From Duganella qianjiadongensis (GTDB taxonomy: Bacteria > Pseudomonadota > Gammaproteobacteria > Burkholderiales > Burkholderiaceae_D): 64,000 bases of DNA. A program made the translations under genes and the position numbers. Shown piece by piece: positions 24,926-33,832 of this stretch (the first letter of the stretch is position 1; each line of letters begins with the position of its first letter). The stretch covers positions 186,001-250,000 of the forward strand of contig NZ_WWCM01000006.1 of assembly GCF_009857915.1 (NCBI RefSeq), in the 5' to 3' direction. The notes under the pieces are model-generated. The model saw only the letters and a program-made list of their open reading frames with translations, searched no databases and was not told the origin of the DNA.

Positions 24926-25951
24926 ATGAACCCGATGACCGTTGTACTTCCTTTTGCTTTGCCACCTACTGAGCTTGCTGGCGACCTGATCCGCGTGCTT
25001 GAAACCCCAGCATTCGCCACGTTGTTGTCACGCCACAAACGTTTGCAGACCCGTATTGTTGATAGCGAGAGCCGGGCGCTGCCGCATGAAATCTGGCTAG
25101 CGCAGCAGACCAGTCAGCCTGGTGCCGGCATTGCGCTGGCAGCGCGGGCGATGCAGGCCTACGCGCTGGGCGCTGCAGCACAGCAGGGTTACTGGTTCAT
25201 GGTCCAGCCCTGCCATTTACAGCTGGCGCGTACCCACCTGCTGCTGGCAGACCAGCGCCACCTGAACCTGAGCGAAGCAGAATCGCGCGCACTGTATGAC
25301 AGCGCCCGCCCCAGCTTCGAACAGCATGGCGGCAGCCTGCTGTATGCCACGCCCCAGCTATGGTTCTGGCGCGCCGACGGCTGGGCCAGCCTTGACACGG
25401 CCACGCCCGATGCGGCGGTAACCCAGAATGTGGCGGACTGGATGCCCGAAGGCGAACATGCGCGCAGCTGCCGCCGCCTGCAGAATGAAATCCAGATGGC
25501 ATGGCATGAACATCCCGTCAATCAGGCGCGCGAAGCGCGCGGCGCGGCGCTCATTAATGCCTGCTGGATCTGGGGCGGCGCCGAAGCGGCTCATGCAGCA
25601 CGGGCGCCGCTCGCCATAGCGGGCGGCCCTGACTGGATGCAGGCGCTGGCCGACAGCGCATGGCGTCAGCCCGATGTACAGCAATTGCTGGCCGCCCCCC
25701 GTCCGCTGCTGCTGCCCGGTCTGATCGGCCCCGCGCAGGCGGGCGAATGGTCGCTCTGGCTGGAGCGCATGCACGCAATCGAGCAGGAATGGCTGGCGCC
25801 CCTGCTGCTCGCTTTGCGTAGCGGCCAGCTCAACCAGCTTACTCTGCTGCTCAATGACCGCGAACGCACCCTGCAAGTCGATTGCACGCGCATGGGACTA
25901 CACGCTTTCTGGCGCAAATGCAATCTCGACAACTTAATCACGCAAGGCTGA
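24926..25951 (+). CDS. rpfE: RpfE-like protein
   Basis: A 341-residue cytosolic protein matching the betaproteobacterial RpfE-type family, often mislabelled as a phosphoglycerate mutase. Typical segments are WFMVQPCHLQLARTHLLLAD, WMPEGEHARSCRRLQNEIQM and AALINACWIWGGAEA. Its molecular function is not established; in Xanthomonas it is encoded in the rpf region next to recJ, prfB and lysS. Here recJ begins 1 base after its stop codon, so they form an operon. The start at 24926 lacks a Shine-Dalgarno; a second in-frame ATG lies at 24935. Confidence 0.8.
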   Translation: MNPMTVVLPFALPPTELAGDLIRVLETPAFATLLSRHKRLQTRIVDSESRALPHEIWLAQQTSQPGAGIALAARAMQAYALGAAAQQGYWFMVQPCHLQLARTHLLLADQRHLNLSEAESRALYDSARPSFEQHGGSLLYATPQLWFWRADGWASLDTATPDAAVTQNVADWMPEGEHARSCRRLQNEIQMAWHEHPVNQAREARGAALINACWIWGGAEAAHAARAPLAIAGGPDWMQALADSAWRQPDVQQLLAAPRPLLLPGLIGPAQAGEWSLWLERMHAIEQEWLAPLLLALRSGQLNQLTLLLNDRERTLQVDCTRMGLHAFWRKCNLDNLITQG

Positions 25952-25952
25952 A

Positions 25953-27647
25953 ATGACCCGGATCTTCACCCGCCCCTGTCCGCTACGTGCTGCCGAAATG
26001 CTGCGTCAGGGTGGCATCCATCCGGTACTGGCGCGCTTGTACGCAGCGCGCGGCCTGAGCGATCCGCAGGAACTTTCCAGCGAACTAAGCGCCATGACAC
26101 CGCCCGGCGCCCTGCTGCATATCGATGCTGCAGCGGTTTTTCTGGCCGACGCCATCGCACGCCAAGCACGCATGGTGATCGTGGCCGACTATGACTGCGA
26201 CGGCGCCACCGCCTGTGCCGTGGCGCTGCGCGGATTGCGCAGCATGGGCGCCAGCATCGATTTCATCGTGCCCAACCGTTTCGAGTACGGCTACGGTCTG
26301 ACGCCGGAAATCGTCGAACTGACGGCGCGGGAAAAGCAGCCCGATATCATCATCACCGTCGATAACGGCATTGCCAGCATCAGCGGGGTGGCCGAAGCCA
26401 ACCGGCGCGGCATCGCCGTAGTCGTCACCGACCACCACCTGCCCGGCGATGAACTGCCGGCCGCTCAAGTGATCGTCAATCCCAACCAGCCCGGCTGCGG
26501 CTTCCCCAGCAAGCACATTGCCGGCGTCGGTGTGGTGTTTTATGTGCTGCTAGCCCTGCGCGCCGAGCTGCGCCGGCGCGGCATTTTCGACGCCCAGACC
26601 CAGCCCAAGCTCGACCATCTGCTCGATCTGGTGGCACTGGGCACGGTGGCCGACGTGGTGCGGCTCGACAGCAACAACCGCATACTGGTAGCGCAAGGCC
26701 TCAAGCGCATGCGCGCAGGCCGCATGCACGCGGGCGTTGCCGCCCTGTTCCGCGTAGCGGGCCGCAATCCGCGCAATGCCAATCCCTTCGATCTGGGCTT
26801 TGCGCTCGGTCCGCGCCTGAATGCGGCTGGCCGGCTGGAAGATATGTCGCTCGGCATCGCATGTCTGATTACCGATGACGAAACACGGGCGTGGGAACTG
26901 GCCCAACAGCTCAACGACATCAACCTCAAGCGGCGCGAGATCGAAGCCGAGATGCAGGATGCCGCCCTGCTCCACCTCGACAGCTTCGAACCGGCCAATA
27001 GCAGCACCATCTGCGTGTTCGATCCGGCATGGCATCAGGGCGTGATCGGCATTGTTGCCTCGCGTTTGAAAGAAAAGTTCTTCCGCCCCACCATCACGTT
27101 TGCACCGGGCGGCGACGGCTGGATCAAAGGTTCAGGCCGCTCCATTCCGGGCTTCCATCTGCGCGATGCGCTCGATCTGGTATCGAAGAAAGCCCCCACG
27201 CTGATCGACAAGTTCGGCGGCCACGCCATGGCGGCGGGGCTGACGCTGCGCGCCGATGCCTTCGAGGCCTTTGCTGCCGCCTTCGAGGAAGTGGGCCGTG
27301 CCTGGCTCAGCAGCCAGCAGCTGGAACGGGTGATCGAGACGGATGGTCCGCTGGAAGATGCCTTCTTCAGCACCGATTTCATCAGCCTGATGGATGGGCA
27401 GGTGTGGGGACAGGGCTTTGCGCCGCCTGTTTTCTGCGACGATTTCCGCGTGGTCAGCCAGCGCATCCTCAAGGAGCGCCACCTCAAGCTGCTGCTGGAA
27501 AAGAACGGCGCGCGCTACGATGCCATCTGGTTCGGCCACACGGATGCGCTGGGCGAACGGGCCAAAGTGGCGTTCCGGCTGGATGCCAACGAGTACAACG
27601 GCGTAACAAAAGTGCAATTGCTGGTGGAACACGCCGAGCCAGCTTGA
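25953..27647 (+). CDS. recJ: Single-stranded-DNA-specific exonuclease RecJ
   Basis: A 564-residue 5'-3' ssDNA exonuclease of the DHH superfamily, used in recombination and mismatch or base-excision repair. Motif I is IVADYDCDGATA, and VTDHHLPGDELP is the DHH motif. NPFDLGFALGPRLNAAGR and the C-terminal GSGRSIPGFHLRDAL with FGGHAMAAGL complete the DHHA1 part. The length is the usual one. The ATG is separated from the rpfE stop (TGA) by a single base. Confidence 0.96.
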   Translation: MTRIFTRPCPLRAAEMLRQGGIHPVLARLYAARGLSDPQELSSELSAMTPPGALLHIDAAAVFLADAIARQARMVIVADYDCDGATACAVALRGLRSMGASIDFIVPNRFEYGYGLTPEIVELTAREKQPDIIITVDNGIASISGVAEANRRGIAVVVTDHHLPGDELPAAQVIVNPNQPGCGFPSKHIAGVGVVFYVLLALRAELRRRGIFDAQTQPKLDHLLDLVALGTVADVVRLDSNNRILVAQGLKRMRAGRMHAGVAALFRVAGRNPRNANPFDLGFALGPRLNAAGRLEDMSLGIACLITDDETRAWELAQQLNDINLKRREIEAEMQDAALLHLDSFEPANSSTICVFDPAWHQGVIGIVASRLKEKFFRPTITFAPGGDGWIKGSGRSIPGFHLRDALDLVSKKAPTLIDKFGGHAMAAGLTLRADAFEAFAAAFEEVGRAWLSSQQLERVIETDGPLEDAFFSTDFISLMDGQVWGQGFAPPVFCDDFRVVSQRILKERHLKLLLEKNGARYDAIWFGHTDALGERAKVAFRLDANEYNGVTKVQLLVEHAEPA

Positions 27648-27658
27648 CAGGTCTACAC

Positions 27659-27687
27659 TTGAACATCCTCCGGAAAAGGAGTATAAC
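27659..27687 (+). promoter_or_regulatory. Promoter and candidate operator of the Xre-RES pair
   Basis: TTGAAC (27659-27664) and TATAAC (27682-27687) are separated by exactly 17 bases. Within the spacer, CTCC (27668-27671) and GGAG (27678-27681) form an inverted repeat around GGAAAA, a plausible site for the Xre-type antitoxin. The heptamer ATCCTCC at 27665-27671 also has its complement GGAGGAT at 27700-27706, overlapping the Shine-Dalgarno. Confidence 0.55.
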
Positions 27688-27708
27688 TAATCCAAAGACG
27701 GAGGATAT

Positions 27709-28146
27709 ATGCACCTGACTTACGCCTACCCACGCAGCCGCTTCGAACCCACCATACTGGTCGACCTGCATGCCAAGGCCGAACGGGAGCGCCTGAGCAA
27801 AGCGGCCCTGAAAGGCTTTTTCAAGCTGGTGGCAGCCTGGCGACTGCGTGACGAGGACGCCCGCGAACTGCTAGGCGGCATTTCCAACAGCGCCTACTAC
27901 GAGTGGAAAAAGAAGCCGGAACGCACGCTGGAAGTTGATTGCATCACGCGCATTTCCTACCTGCTCGGCATCTACAAGGCTTTGCACATTCTGTATGGCG
28001 ACCAGCTGGCCGACGAGTGGATCGGCCTGGCGAACACCAATCTGCTGTTCGGCGGCCGCACGCCGCTGGCCTATCTGCTCGCTGGCGGCCTGCCCGCCAT
28101 GCAGATTGTCCGGCAACTGCTGGACGCGCGGCGCGGAGGGCTGTAA
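27709..28146 (+). CDS. Xre/MbcA/ParS-type antitoxin
   Basis: A 145-residue antitoxin of the Xre/MbcA/ParS group. The N-terminal half is a helix-turn-helix region (AWRLRDEDARELLGGISNS, YYEWKKKPERTL). The C-terminal part is the toxin-binding domain, with ISYLLGIYKALHILYGD and WIGLANTNLLFGGRTPLAYL followed by GLPAMQIVRQLLDA. Family knowledge is that this domain caps the RES toxin active site and that the HTH represses the operon. The Shine-Dalgarno is GGAGGA. The toxin start codon directly abuts the stop codon. Confidence 0.9.
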   Translation: MHLTYAYPRSRFEPTILVDLHAKAERERLSKAALKGFFKLVAAWRLRDEDARELLGGISNSAYYEWKKKPERTLEVDCITRISYLLGIYKALHILYGDQLADEWIGLANTNLLFGGRTPLAYLLAGGLPAMQIVRQLLDARRGGL

Positions 28147-28836
28147 GTGCCGCTCAAGCTGATGCCGCCAATCACGCCGCTACGCCAGTTCGATACCTGC
28201 CGTCTGTTGCCCTCGCGCTTTGCCGATACCGAGGATTCGGTGCTGTCGCCGCTGGCCGAAACGGAACAGGAACTGCACGACCTGTTCGAACTCGATAATG
28301 CCACCAACGCCCGCCTGCGCGCCCAGCATGGCGGCGCACCCGGCATTACCACCGATGAACTGGTGTTCGGCGTGCCGCACTTCCGCATCATCAATGCGGC
28401 CTATACCTATGCCCGCCCCGAAGGCAGCCGTTTCAACACGGGTGAACGGGGCGCCTGGTATTGCGCCTTCGATGTGAACACGGCACTGGCCGAAGTGAGC
28501 TTCCATAAGGCCGTGGAATACGCCGAAATCAATCGCTACGACGACAGCGTGCAGTATCAGGCCATGCTGGCCGACTTTACCGCCAGCTTCCACGATCTGC
28601 GTGGTCAGGAACAGTATCGGGACTGCTTGCAAGCGGACAGCTATATCGCTTCGCAGACGCTGGCCGAGCGGCTGCTCGACGGCGGTGCGCTAGGCCTGAT
28701 CTATCCTAGCGTGCGTCAGGCAGGCGGCACCAATCTGGCCTGTTTCCGCCCTGCGCTGGTGGGCAATGTTCGCAAAGGAGCCAGCTATCGGTTAACATGG
28801 CGGGGTAGTCCTGTCCCGAACGTCGAGCAACTGTGA
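28147..28836 (+). CDS. RES-family NAD+-degrading toxin
   Basis: A 229-residue RES-domain toxin; family members phosphorolyse or hydrolyse NAD+ and arrest growth. The RES residues are visible: Arg in GSRFNTG (R95), Glu in ALAEVSF (E116) and Ser in IYPSVRQAGG. It starts with GTG immediately after the antitoxin TAA, with GGAGGG upstream. The coding frame looks intact, so the pair is probably functional. The pair lies between recJ and a DUF2288 gene, which is a plausible insertion position for a mobile TA cassette. Confidence 0.9.
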   Translation: MPLKLMPPITPLRQFDTCRLLPSRFADTEDSVLSPLAETEQELHDLFELDNATNARLRAQHGGAPGITTDELVFGVPHFRIINAAYTYARPEGSRFNTGERGAWYCAFDVNTALAEVSFHKAVEYAEINRYDDSVQYQAMLADFTASFHDLRGQEQYRDCLQADSYIASQTLAERLLDGGALGLIYPSVRQAGGTNLACFRPALVGNVRKGASYRLTWRGSPVPNVEQL

Positions 28837-28851
28837 ATCACGCAACTAGCC

Positions 28852-29181
28852 ATGCAAACCAAACCTGAAAAAGATATCGAACTGCGCAACAAGGTCAACC
28901 GCGAGACGGCGCGCCTGCCATGGACCGAGCTGCTCAAGCATTTTGCGCAGGGTAACGTGGTGTGGATAGCCGATACGCTCGATCTGGTCGATGTGGCCGT
29001 GCGCATTTCGCATGACGACAAGGCCAATATCACCCGCTGGATGGAAGCCGGACTGCTGGCCAAGGTCAATGACGAACAGGCGCAGCGCTGGCTGGAGACC
29101 AACGCCGAGCTATGGGCTTGCGTAGTCAGCCCGTTTATTCTCGTGCAGCAGCAGAAAGCCGTCGCAACCAGCGTACATTAA
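28852..29181 (+). CDS. DUF2288 family protein
   Basis: A 109-residue cytosolic protein of the DUF2288 family. ELRNKVNRETARLPWTEL, GNVVWIADTLDLVDVAV and ITRWMEAGLLAKV are its conserved segments. Function is unknown. It follows the RES toxin by 15 bases and may share its transcript. Its TAA overlaps the stop codon of the convergent 8-oxoguanine deaminase gene. Confidence 0.8.
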   Translation: MQTKPEKDIELRNKVNRETARLPWTELLKHFAQGNVVWIADTLDLVDVAVRISHDDKANITRWMEAGLLAKVNDEQAQRWLETNAELWACVVSPFILVQQQKAVATSVH

Positions 29182-30545
29182 GCATTGCGGGCCGCCTGCG
29201 CCAGTTGCAGGGCCAGTCCGTTATGCCGTTCTATCAGTGCCGGCAGATCCAGCGTGGCCAGCTGCCCGCCGCGCACCACCACGCGGCCGTGGATGATGCT
29301 GTAGTCAACTGCGGGCGGGGTGCAGAACACCAGCGCCGCCACCGGATCATGCAGTGCGCCTGCCGTGGCGATACCATCGAGCCGGAACAGCGCCAGATCA
29401 GCCGCCATGCCCGGCTTGAGCGCACCGATATCGTCACGATTGAGCACCCGCGCACCACCCAGTGTGGCCAGTTCCAGCGCCTGCCGCGCCGTCATGGCAT
29501 CCGGGCCGAAACCGACCCGCTGCAGCAGCATGGCCTGACGCGTCTCGCCCAGCATATGGCCCGCATCATTGGACGCGCTGCCATCCACCCCTAGCCCCAC
29601 TGGCACGCCACGGTCCAGCATCTTGCGGATAGGCGCAATGCCCGATGCAAGGCGCATATTCGAACATGGGCAATGAGCGATACCTGTTCCGGTACGGGCA
29701 AACAGATAGATACCGTCGTCGTCTAGCTGCACACAGTGGGCGTGCCACACGTCGTGCCCTACCCAGCCGCAATCCTCGGCGTATTCGGCCGGGGTCATAT
29801 TGAATTTCTCGCGGCTGTAGGCAATATCATTGGCGTTCTCGGCCAGATGAGTGTGCAGCGACACACCGTAGCTACGCGCCAGCGTAGCCGCTTCCTTCAT
29901 CAGATCGCGCGAAACGGAGAATGGCGAGCACGGTGCCACCACCACCCGCTGCATGGCATAGCGCTCAGCATCGTGGTAGCGCTCGATCAGGCGCTGGGTA
30001 TCCTTGAGTATCGCCGCTTCGTTCTCCACCACACGATCGGGCGGCAAACCACCCTGCGACTGCCCCACGCTCATGGCCCCGCGCGCCGCATGGAAACGCA
30101 TGCCGATCTCGCTGGCCGCTTCGATACTGTCATCGAGCCTGCTACCGTTCGGGTAAATGTAGAGATGGTCGCTGCTGGTGGTGCAGCCCGACAGTATCAG
30201 CTCGGCCATGGCCGTCTGGGTGGACACGCGCACCATTTCCGGCGTCAGTCCGGCCCAGACGGGATAGAGATTGGTCAGCCAGTTAAACAGTTCGCCATTC
30301 TGCGCAGCCGGAATGGCCCGCGTCAGGCTCTGGTACATATGATGGTGCGTGTTGATCAGGCCAGGCAGCACGACGTGATGACTGGCGTCGATGACTTCAT
30401 CGGCCGTCTGCGGCAGTTCGGCGCTGTAGCCCACCTGCTCGATCACGTGGTCGCGGATAAACACGGCGCCATCGGCCAGTTCGCGGCGCTGCGCGTCCAT
30501 CGTCACCAGCACCCGCGCATTTTTGATCAGTAGTGTTCTAGTCAT
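29178..30545 (-). CDS. 8-oxoguanine deaminase (amidohydrolase)
   Basis: A 455-residue amidohydrolase of the guanine/8-oxoguanine deaminase and hydroxyatrazine hydrolase group. Metal ligands are in LINTHHHMYQSLTRA, VSLHTHLAEN, WHAHCVQLD and GLGVDGSASND. LPGLINTHHHMYQSL, FNWLTNLYPVWAGL and CTTSSDHLYIYPNG match the 8-oxoguanine deaminase branch, which salvages or detoxifies oxidised guanine to uric acid. Substrate assignment by sequence alone is probable, not certain. Its start overlaps the upstream hydrolase's stop by 4 bases (ATGA), so it is the last gene of the leftward liv cluster. Confidence 0.85.
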   Translation of the reverse strand: MTRTLLIKNARVLVTMDAQRRELADGAVFIRDHVIEQVGYSAELPQTADEVIDASHHVVLPGLINTHHHMYQSLTRAIPAAQNGELFNWLTNLYPVWAGLTPEMVRVSTQTAMAELILSGCTTSSDHLYIYPNGSRLDDSIEAASEIGMRFHAARGAMSVGQSQGGLPPDRVVENEAAILKDTQRLIERYHDAERYAMQRVVVAPCSPFSVSRDLMKEAATLARSYGVSLHTHLAENANDIAYSREKFNMTPAEYAEDCGWVGHDVWHAHCVQLDDDGIYLFARTGTGIAHCPCSNMRLASGIAPIRKMLDRGVPVGLGVDGSASNDAGHMLGETRQAMLLQRVGFGPDAMTARQALELATLGGARVLNRDDIGALKPGMAADLALFRLDGIATAGALHDPVAALVFCTPPAVDYSIIHGRVVVRGGQLATLDLPALIERHNGLALQLAQAARNA

Positions 30546-32635
30546 GGCTGGGCAAACAGATAGTTACAAGCCTGATCGGCCGGATCACGCTGCAGAATGC
30601 GGTCATACAGGCCAAGATTGCTGGCCATGGTACGTTCCAGATCTTCCGGCAGCAGCAGGCGCGCACGGATCAGGTTTTCGGCGGCGGCACGCACGGCGGC
30701 GGCAAAATCCTCGCGGCTAGCATAGCGCTCGGCCAGACTGGGGCGCGGATCACCGGCTGCCAGCCGCTCCGCCTCGGTACGGGCGAACGGCACAAAGCTG
30801 CCGTCGAAACGCGATGTAGCCCAGCCAAAGCCGGTTTCCGCGGCGCGCAGATTCCAGCCCGTGTGGGTGCCCAGTGGCGCCTGCAGCTCCACCAGCCGCA
30901 CACCGCCCATGTCGTTGCCATCACCGTCAGGCAGCGGCACCAGCGTTTCGTATTCGGCGCCCTGTTTGGGCGGCACGGTATCGGCAATGCCGAAGCGCTG
31001 GTAGCGCCAGCCGAAATTCAGCCTGGGCTCGCGCAGGTTCTGCCCGGGCGGACTGATGCCCACGCCTTTCGGGAACACGGCGCGATAATCGGCCACACTG
31101 GTCAGCGTATGGTCGTTCAGGCCGGGATAGGCACTGGCAGGCGGCGCCTTGTCCTGACTGGTCCATTCATCCAGCGCCAGCACCAGTGCACGCATGGTGG
31201 TGTAATGGTCGGCGGTGGAAACGCAGGCAGTGAACGGCGCGCGGGTGCGCGAGCGGCCCACATAGTGCTGCGCTCCCATCAGGCCATGCAGGCGCACATT
31301 CTCCGGTGGTGCGACATCCTGCACACCGTCGGGCGTGGTGGCGATCAGCGAAGCGCCACGGTTCCAGAACTCGGTCGAAGTATTGGCGATGAACAGCTTG
31401 GGCAGACGTCCCTGCCGGTCGCGCGCATTGTCCAAAGTGGAGGCCGTTTTGCCGGTCACAGGGTCGCGCGTAGGCGCTGCCGTGAACGGGAAGGCATCGG
31501 CCGGATAGTCGTGCTCTTCCAGCATGGACGGATGGCGCGTGGGCTGGACAAAACGGCTGTTGAAGCCAGCGGAGCCACCGGCACCGGGTACATGCAGATA
31601 AGCGCCGTCGAATACCAGCTTGCCCGCTTCGTCCACATTCAGGCCGTCATGCAGCATCCGTCCGATCAGGCGGCCCGACTGGCTGATGCCGAACATCAGG
31701 ATATTCTTGGGAACCGGCCCACCCTCCAGCGGATGATCGCGCAGATACGACAGCAGGTCGCGTATGCCCGCCATACCGGCACCGGCCACATAGGGGTCAC
31801 GCGCTACATAAGTCAGCTCGTAGATCACGCCGGGCTGGAAACCGCCTTCCAGCCGTATGCGACCGGGCCCGCCCGCCTGCGCGGGTTCGACGAACTGCCA
31901 GCTGCTGCGCGGGATGGGCCGGCGCGGCTCTTCCGGCCGCAGGCGCTTAGTGAGCTGGGCATGAGGGTCGTTGCTGGTGGCCGGCTCGTAGGTCAGGCCG
32001 CGCATGCCCGCATAGGTGGCGATATCGCTCACGGCATTGACGGTAAATTCATTATTCACCCTGCCCCGCAGGCCTTTCAGCACGGGCGGAGTAAAGATTA
32101 GCGGACGCGCAGCAGGTGCACCCGGCGCCACATCCCACGTCCATGCCGAAAACAGCAGACTGAAGCCGTGACGCATCAGGAAACCATCGCCCGCATCTGC
32201 CAGCGTGGTGGGATCGTTATTGGCCGGACTGCGGCCATTGATTTGGCCCAGCATGGCTATGCCGCCACGGTTATTGACGTCGTATATCAGCGTTGTAGGC
32301 TTGCCGTGCACGGGACGCAGCAGCACAAATTCGCTGGAAAACAGCACGCGGCCATTTTCATCGCGCGGCGCGCGTACCAGATCGACTATGCTGGCATTGG
32401 CGCGCTCACGCGGATCCAGCGCGAAATAGGCCACGCCGCGGATTTTTTCATAGGCGCCCGCCTCGGCGAAACTGGCTCCGGCGGCGAACGGCACGCGTTC
32501 ACGGATTTCGATACGCTCCACTGCCGCCTGCGCACAGCTCAGTGCGCCGCCCAGCAGCCCCAGAGTCGCTGCCGTGCTGGCGGCAGAGCGGGCAGTAGCC
32601 GCAATGGCGCCAGCCAGCCGGGTGAACTTCAGCAT
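30542..32635 (-). CDS. Exported alpha/beta-hydrolase domain protein
   Basis: A protein of about 697 residues with a signal peptide (MLKFTRLAGAIAATAR... ending in CAQA before AVERIEIRERVPFA). It matches a large alpha/beta-hydrolase domain family of unknown substrate. Visible motifs are TLIYDVNNRGG, FSAWTWDVAPG, LMFGISQSGRLIGRM (nucleophile Ser in GISQSG) and WNRGASLIATTPDG. I prefer the ATG at 32635, which overlaps the ybaK stop by 7 bases; the frame also opens at a GTG four codons upstream. The overlap with the 8-oxoguanine deaminase gene indicates coupled expression. Confidence 0.8.
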   Translation of the reverse strand: MLKFTRLAGAIAATARSAASTAATLGLLGGALSCAQAAVERIEIRERVPFAAGASFAEAGAYEKIRGVAYFALDPRERANASIVDLVRAPRDENGRVLFSSEFVLLRPVHGKPTTLIYDVNNRGGIAMLGQINGRSPANNDPTTLADAGDGFLMRHGFSLLFSAWTWDVAPGAPAARPLIFTPPVLKGLRGRVNNEFTVNAVSDIATYAGMRGLTYEPATSNDPHAQLTKRLRPEEPRRPIPRSSWQFVEPAQAGGPGRIRLEGGFQPGVIYELTYVARDPYVAGAGMAGIRDLLSYLRDHPLEGGPVPKNILMFGISQSGRLIGRMLHDGLNVDEAGKLVFDGAYLHVPGAGGSAGFNSRFVQPTRHPSMLEEHDYPADAFPFTAAPTRDPVTGKTASTLDNARDRQGRLPKLFIANTSTEFWNRGASLIATTPDGVQDVAPPENVRLHGLMGAQHYVGRSRTRAPFTACVSTADHYTTMRALVLALDEWTSQDKAPPASAYPGLNDHTLTSVADYRAVFPKGVGISPPGQNLREPRLNFGWRYQRFGIADTVPPKQGAEYETLVPLPDGDGNDMGGVRLVELQAPLGTHTGWNLRAAETGFGWATSRFDGSFVPFARTEAERLAAGDPRPSLAERYASREDFAAAVRAAAENLIRARLLLPEDLERTMASNLGLYDRILQRDPADQACNYLFAQP

Positions 32636-33084
32636 ACGTCCACCCACTGGCCTGCGGTTACGCTGGCAATCAGGGCAGGCGTAATGCGGATGGCACTATT
32701 GATGGAACCCGCCGCTGGCAGCACTTCGTCGTAGTTGTTGAGCGACTGGTCGAGATAGACGGGAATGTCCTGCGCCAGCCCGAACGGGCAGACGCCGCCC
32801 ACCGGATGACCGGTGATATCGGCCACTTCGTCCGGCGCCAGCATCTTGCCCTTGCCGAAAGCATCCTTGAATTTGCGGTTATCGATACGTGCCACACCGC
32901 TGGCCACCAGCAGTATGATTTTCCCCTCCCCCAGCCGGAAGGCCAGCGTTTTGGCTATCCTGCCCGGCTCCACGCCATGCGCTTCGGCTGCCAGCGCCAC
33001 GGTGGCAGTACTCACGTCCAGTTCGATGATGGGCATCTGCATGTCGCGGGCGACGAAAAAATCACGTACCGATTGCAAACTCAT
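32629..33084 (-). CDS. YbaK/EbsC-type aminoacyl-tRNA editing protein
   Basis: A 151-residue freestanding editing-domain protein that hydrolyses mischarged tRNA, typically Cys-tRNA(Pro) or Ala-tRNA(Pro). Typical segments are AKTLAFRLGEGKIILLVASG, GHPVGGVCPFGLAQDIPVYLD and the N-terminal MSLQSVRDFF. I start it at 33084 because that is the family's usual N-terminus; GGAGGA lies about 10-12 bases upstream. It sits 4 bases after livF and overlaps the next hydrolase gene, so it is embedded in the operon. Confidence 0.88.
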   Translation of the reverse strand: MSLQSVRDFFVARDMQMPIIELDVSTATVALAAEAHGVEPGRIAKTLAFRLGEGKIILLVASGVARIDNRKFKDAFGKGKMLAPDEVADITGHPVGGVCPFGLAQDIPVYLDQSLNNYDEVLPAAGSINSAIRITPALIASVTAGQWVDVC

Positions 33085-33088
33085 ATAG

Positions 33089-33811
33089 CTAGTGTCCTCC
33101 TCCCAGGTAGGCCGCAATCACCTTGGGATCTGTTTTCAGGCTCTCCGCCGGGCCGTGGACGGAAATACTGCCATTCTCCAGTACATAGCCATAATCGGCA
33201 ACGTTTAGTGCAGCAGCGGCAAACTGCTCCACCAGCAGCATGGTCACGCCTTCCGACTTGAGGCGCTGGATGATGCGGAACACTTCTTCCACCAGTATCG
33301 GCGCCAGTCCCATGGAAGGTTCATCGAGCAGAATCACTTCGGGATTAAGCATCACGGCACGCGCCATGGCCAGCATCTGCTGTTCGCCACCGGACAGCGT
33401 ACCAGCCAGCTGGGTCTGGCGCTCCTTCAGGCGCGGGAACAGTTCCAGCGCCTTGTCCAGATCGTGCTTAATATCGCCTTTGGGGCGGGCCCGGGTAAAG
33501 CGGGGGAAGGCACCCAGCAGCAGATTGTCCAGCACCGTCATCGAGGCGAACACGCGCCGGCCTTCCGGCGAATGGGCCAGCCCGGCGCGGGCGATCCGGT
33601 GCGAATCAACGCCGGTAATATCCTTGCCGTCCAGCGTCACCTTGCCGCCCTTAGGCTTGAGCATGCCGGAAATGGCGCGCATGGTGGTGGTCTTGCCGGC
33701 ACCATTCGAGCCGATCAGCGTTACCAGCTTGCCTTTGGGGACTTCCAGCGAAATACCGTGCAGGACTTCGACCTTGCCGTATGCGGCCTGTAGATTGGAA
33801 ATTGAAAGCAT
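33089..33811 (-). CDS. livF: Branched-chain amino acid-type ABC transporter ATPase LivF
   Basis: A 240-residue ABC ATPase. Walker A is GSNGAGKTT, the signature LSGGEQQMLAMARA and Walker B VILLDEPSMGLAP; the C-terminus EVFRIIQRLKSEGVTMLLVEQ is typical of LivF. It pairs with the LivG domain fused to LivM. The gene is about 20 bases downstream of livMG. Confidence 0.95.
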   Translation of the reverse strand: MLSISNLQAAYGKVEVLHGISLEVPKGKLVTLIGSNGAGKTTTMRAISGMLKPKGGKVTLDGKDITGVDSHRIARAGLAHSPEGRRVFASMTVLDNLLLGAFPRFTRARPKGDIKHDLDKALELFPRLKERQTQLAGTLSGGEQQMLAMARAVMLNPEVILLDEPSMGLAPILVEEVFRIIQRLKSEGVTMLLVEQFAAAALNVADYGYVLENGSISVHGPAESLKTDPKVIAAYLGGGH

Positions 33812-33832
33812 GGGCTATCCTTATCTGTCTAT

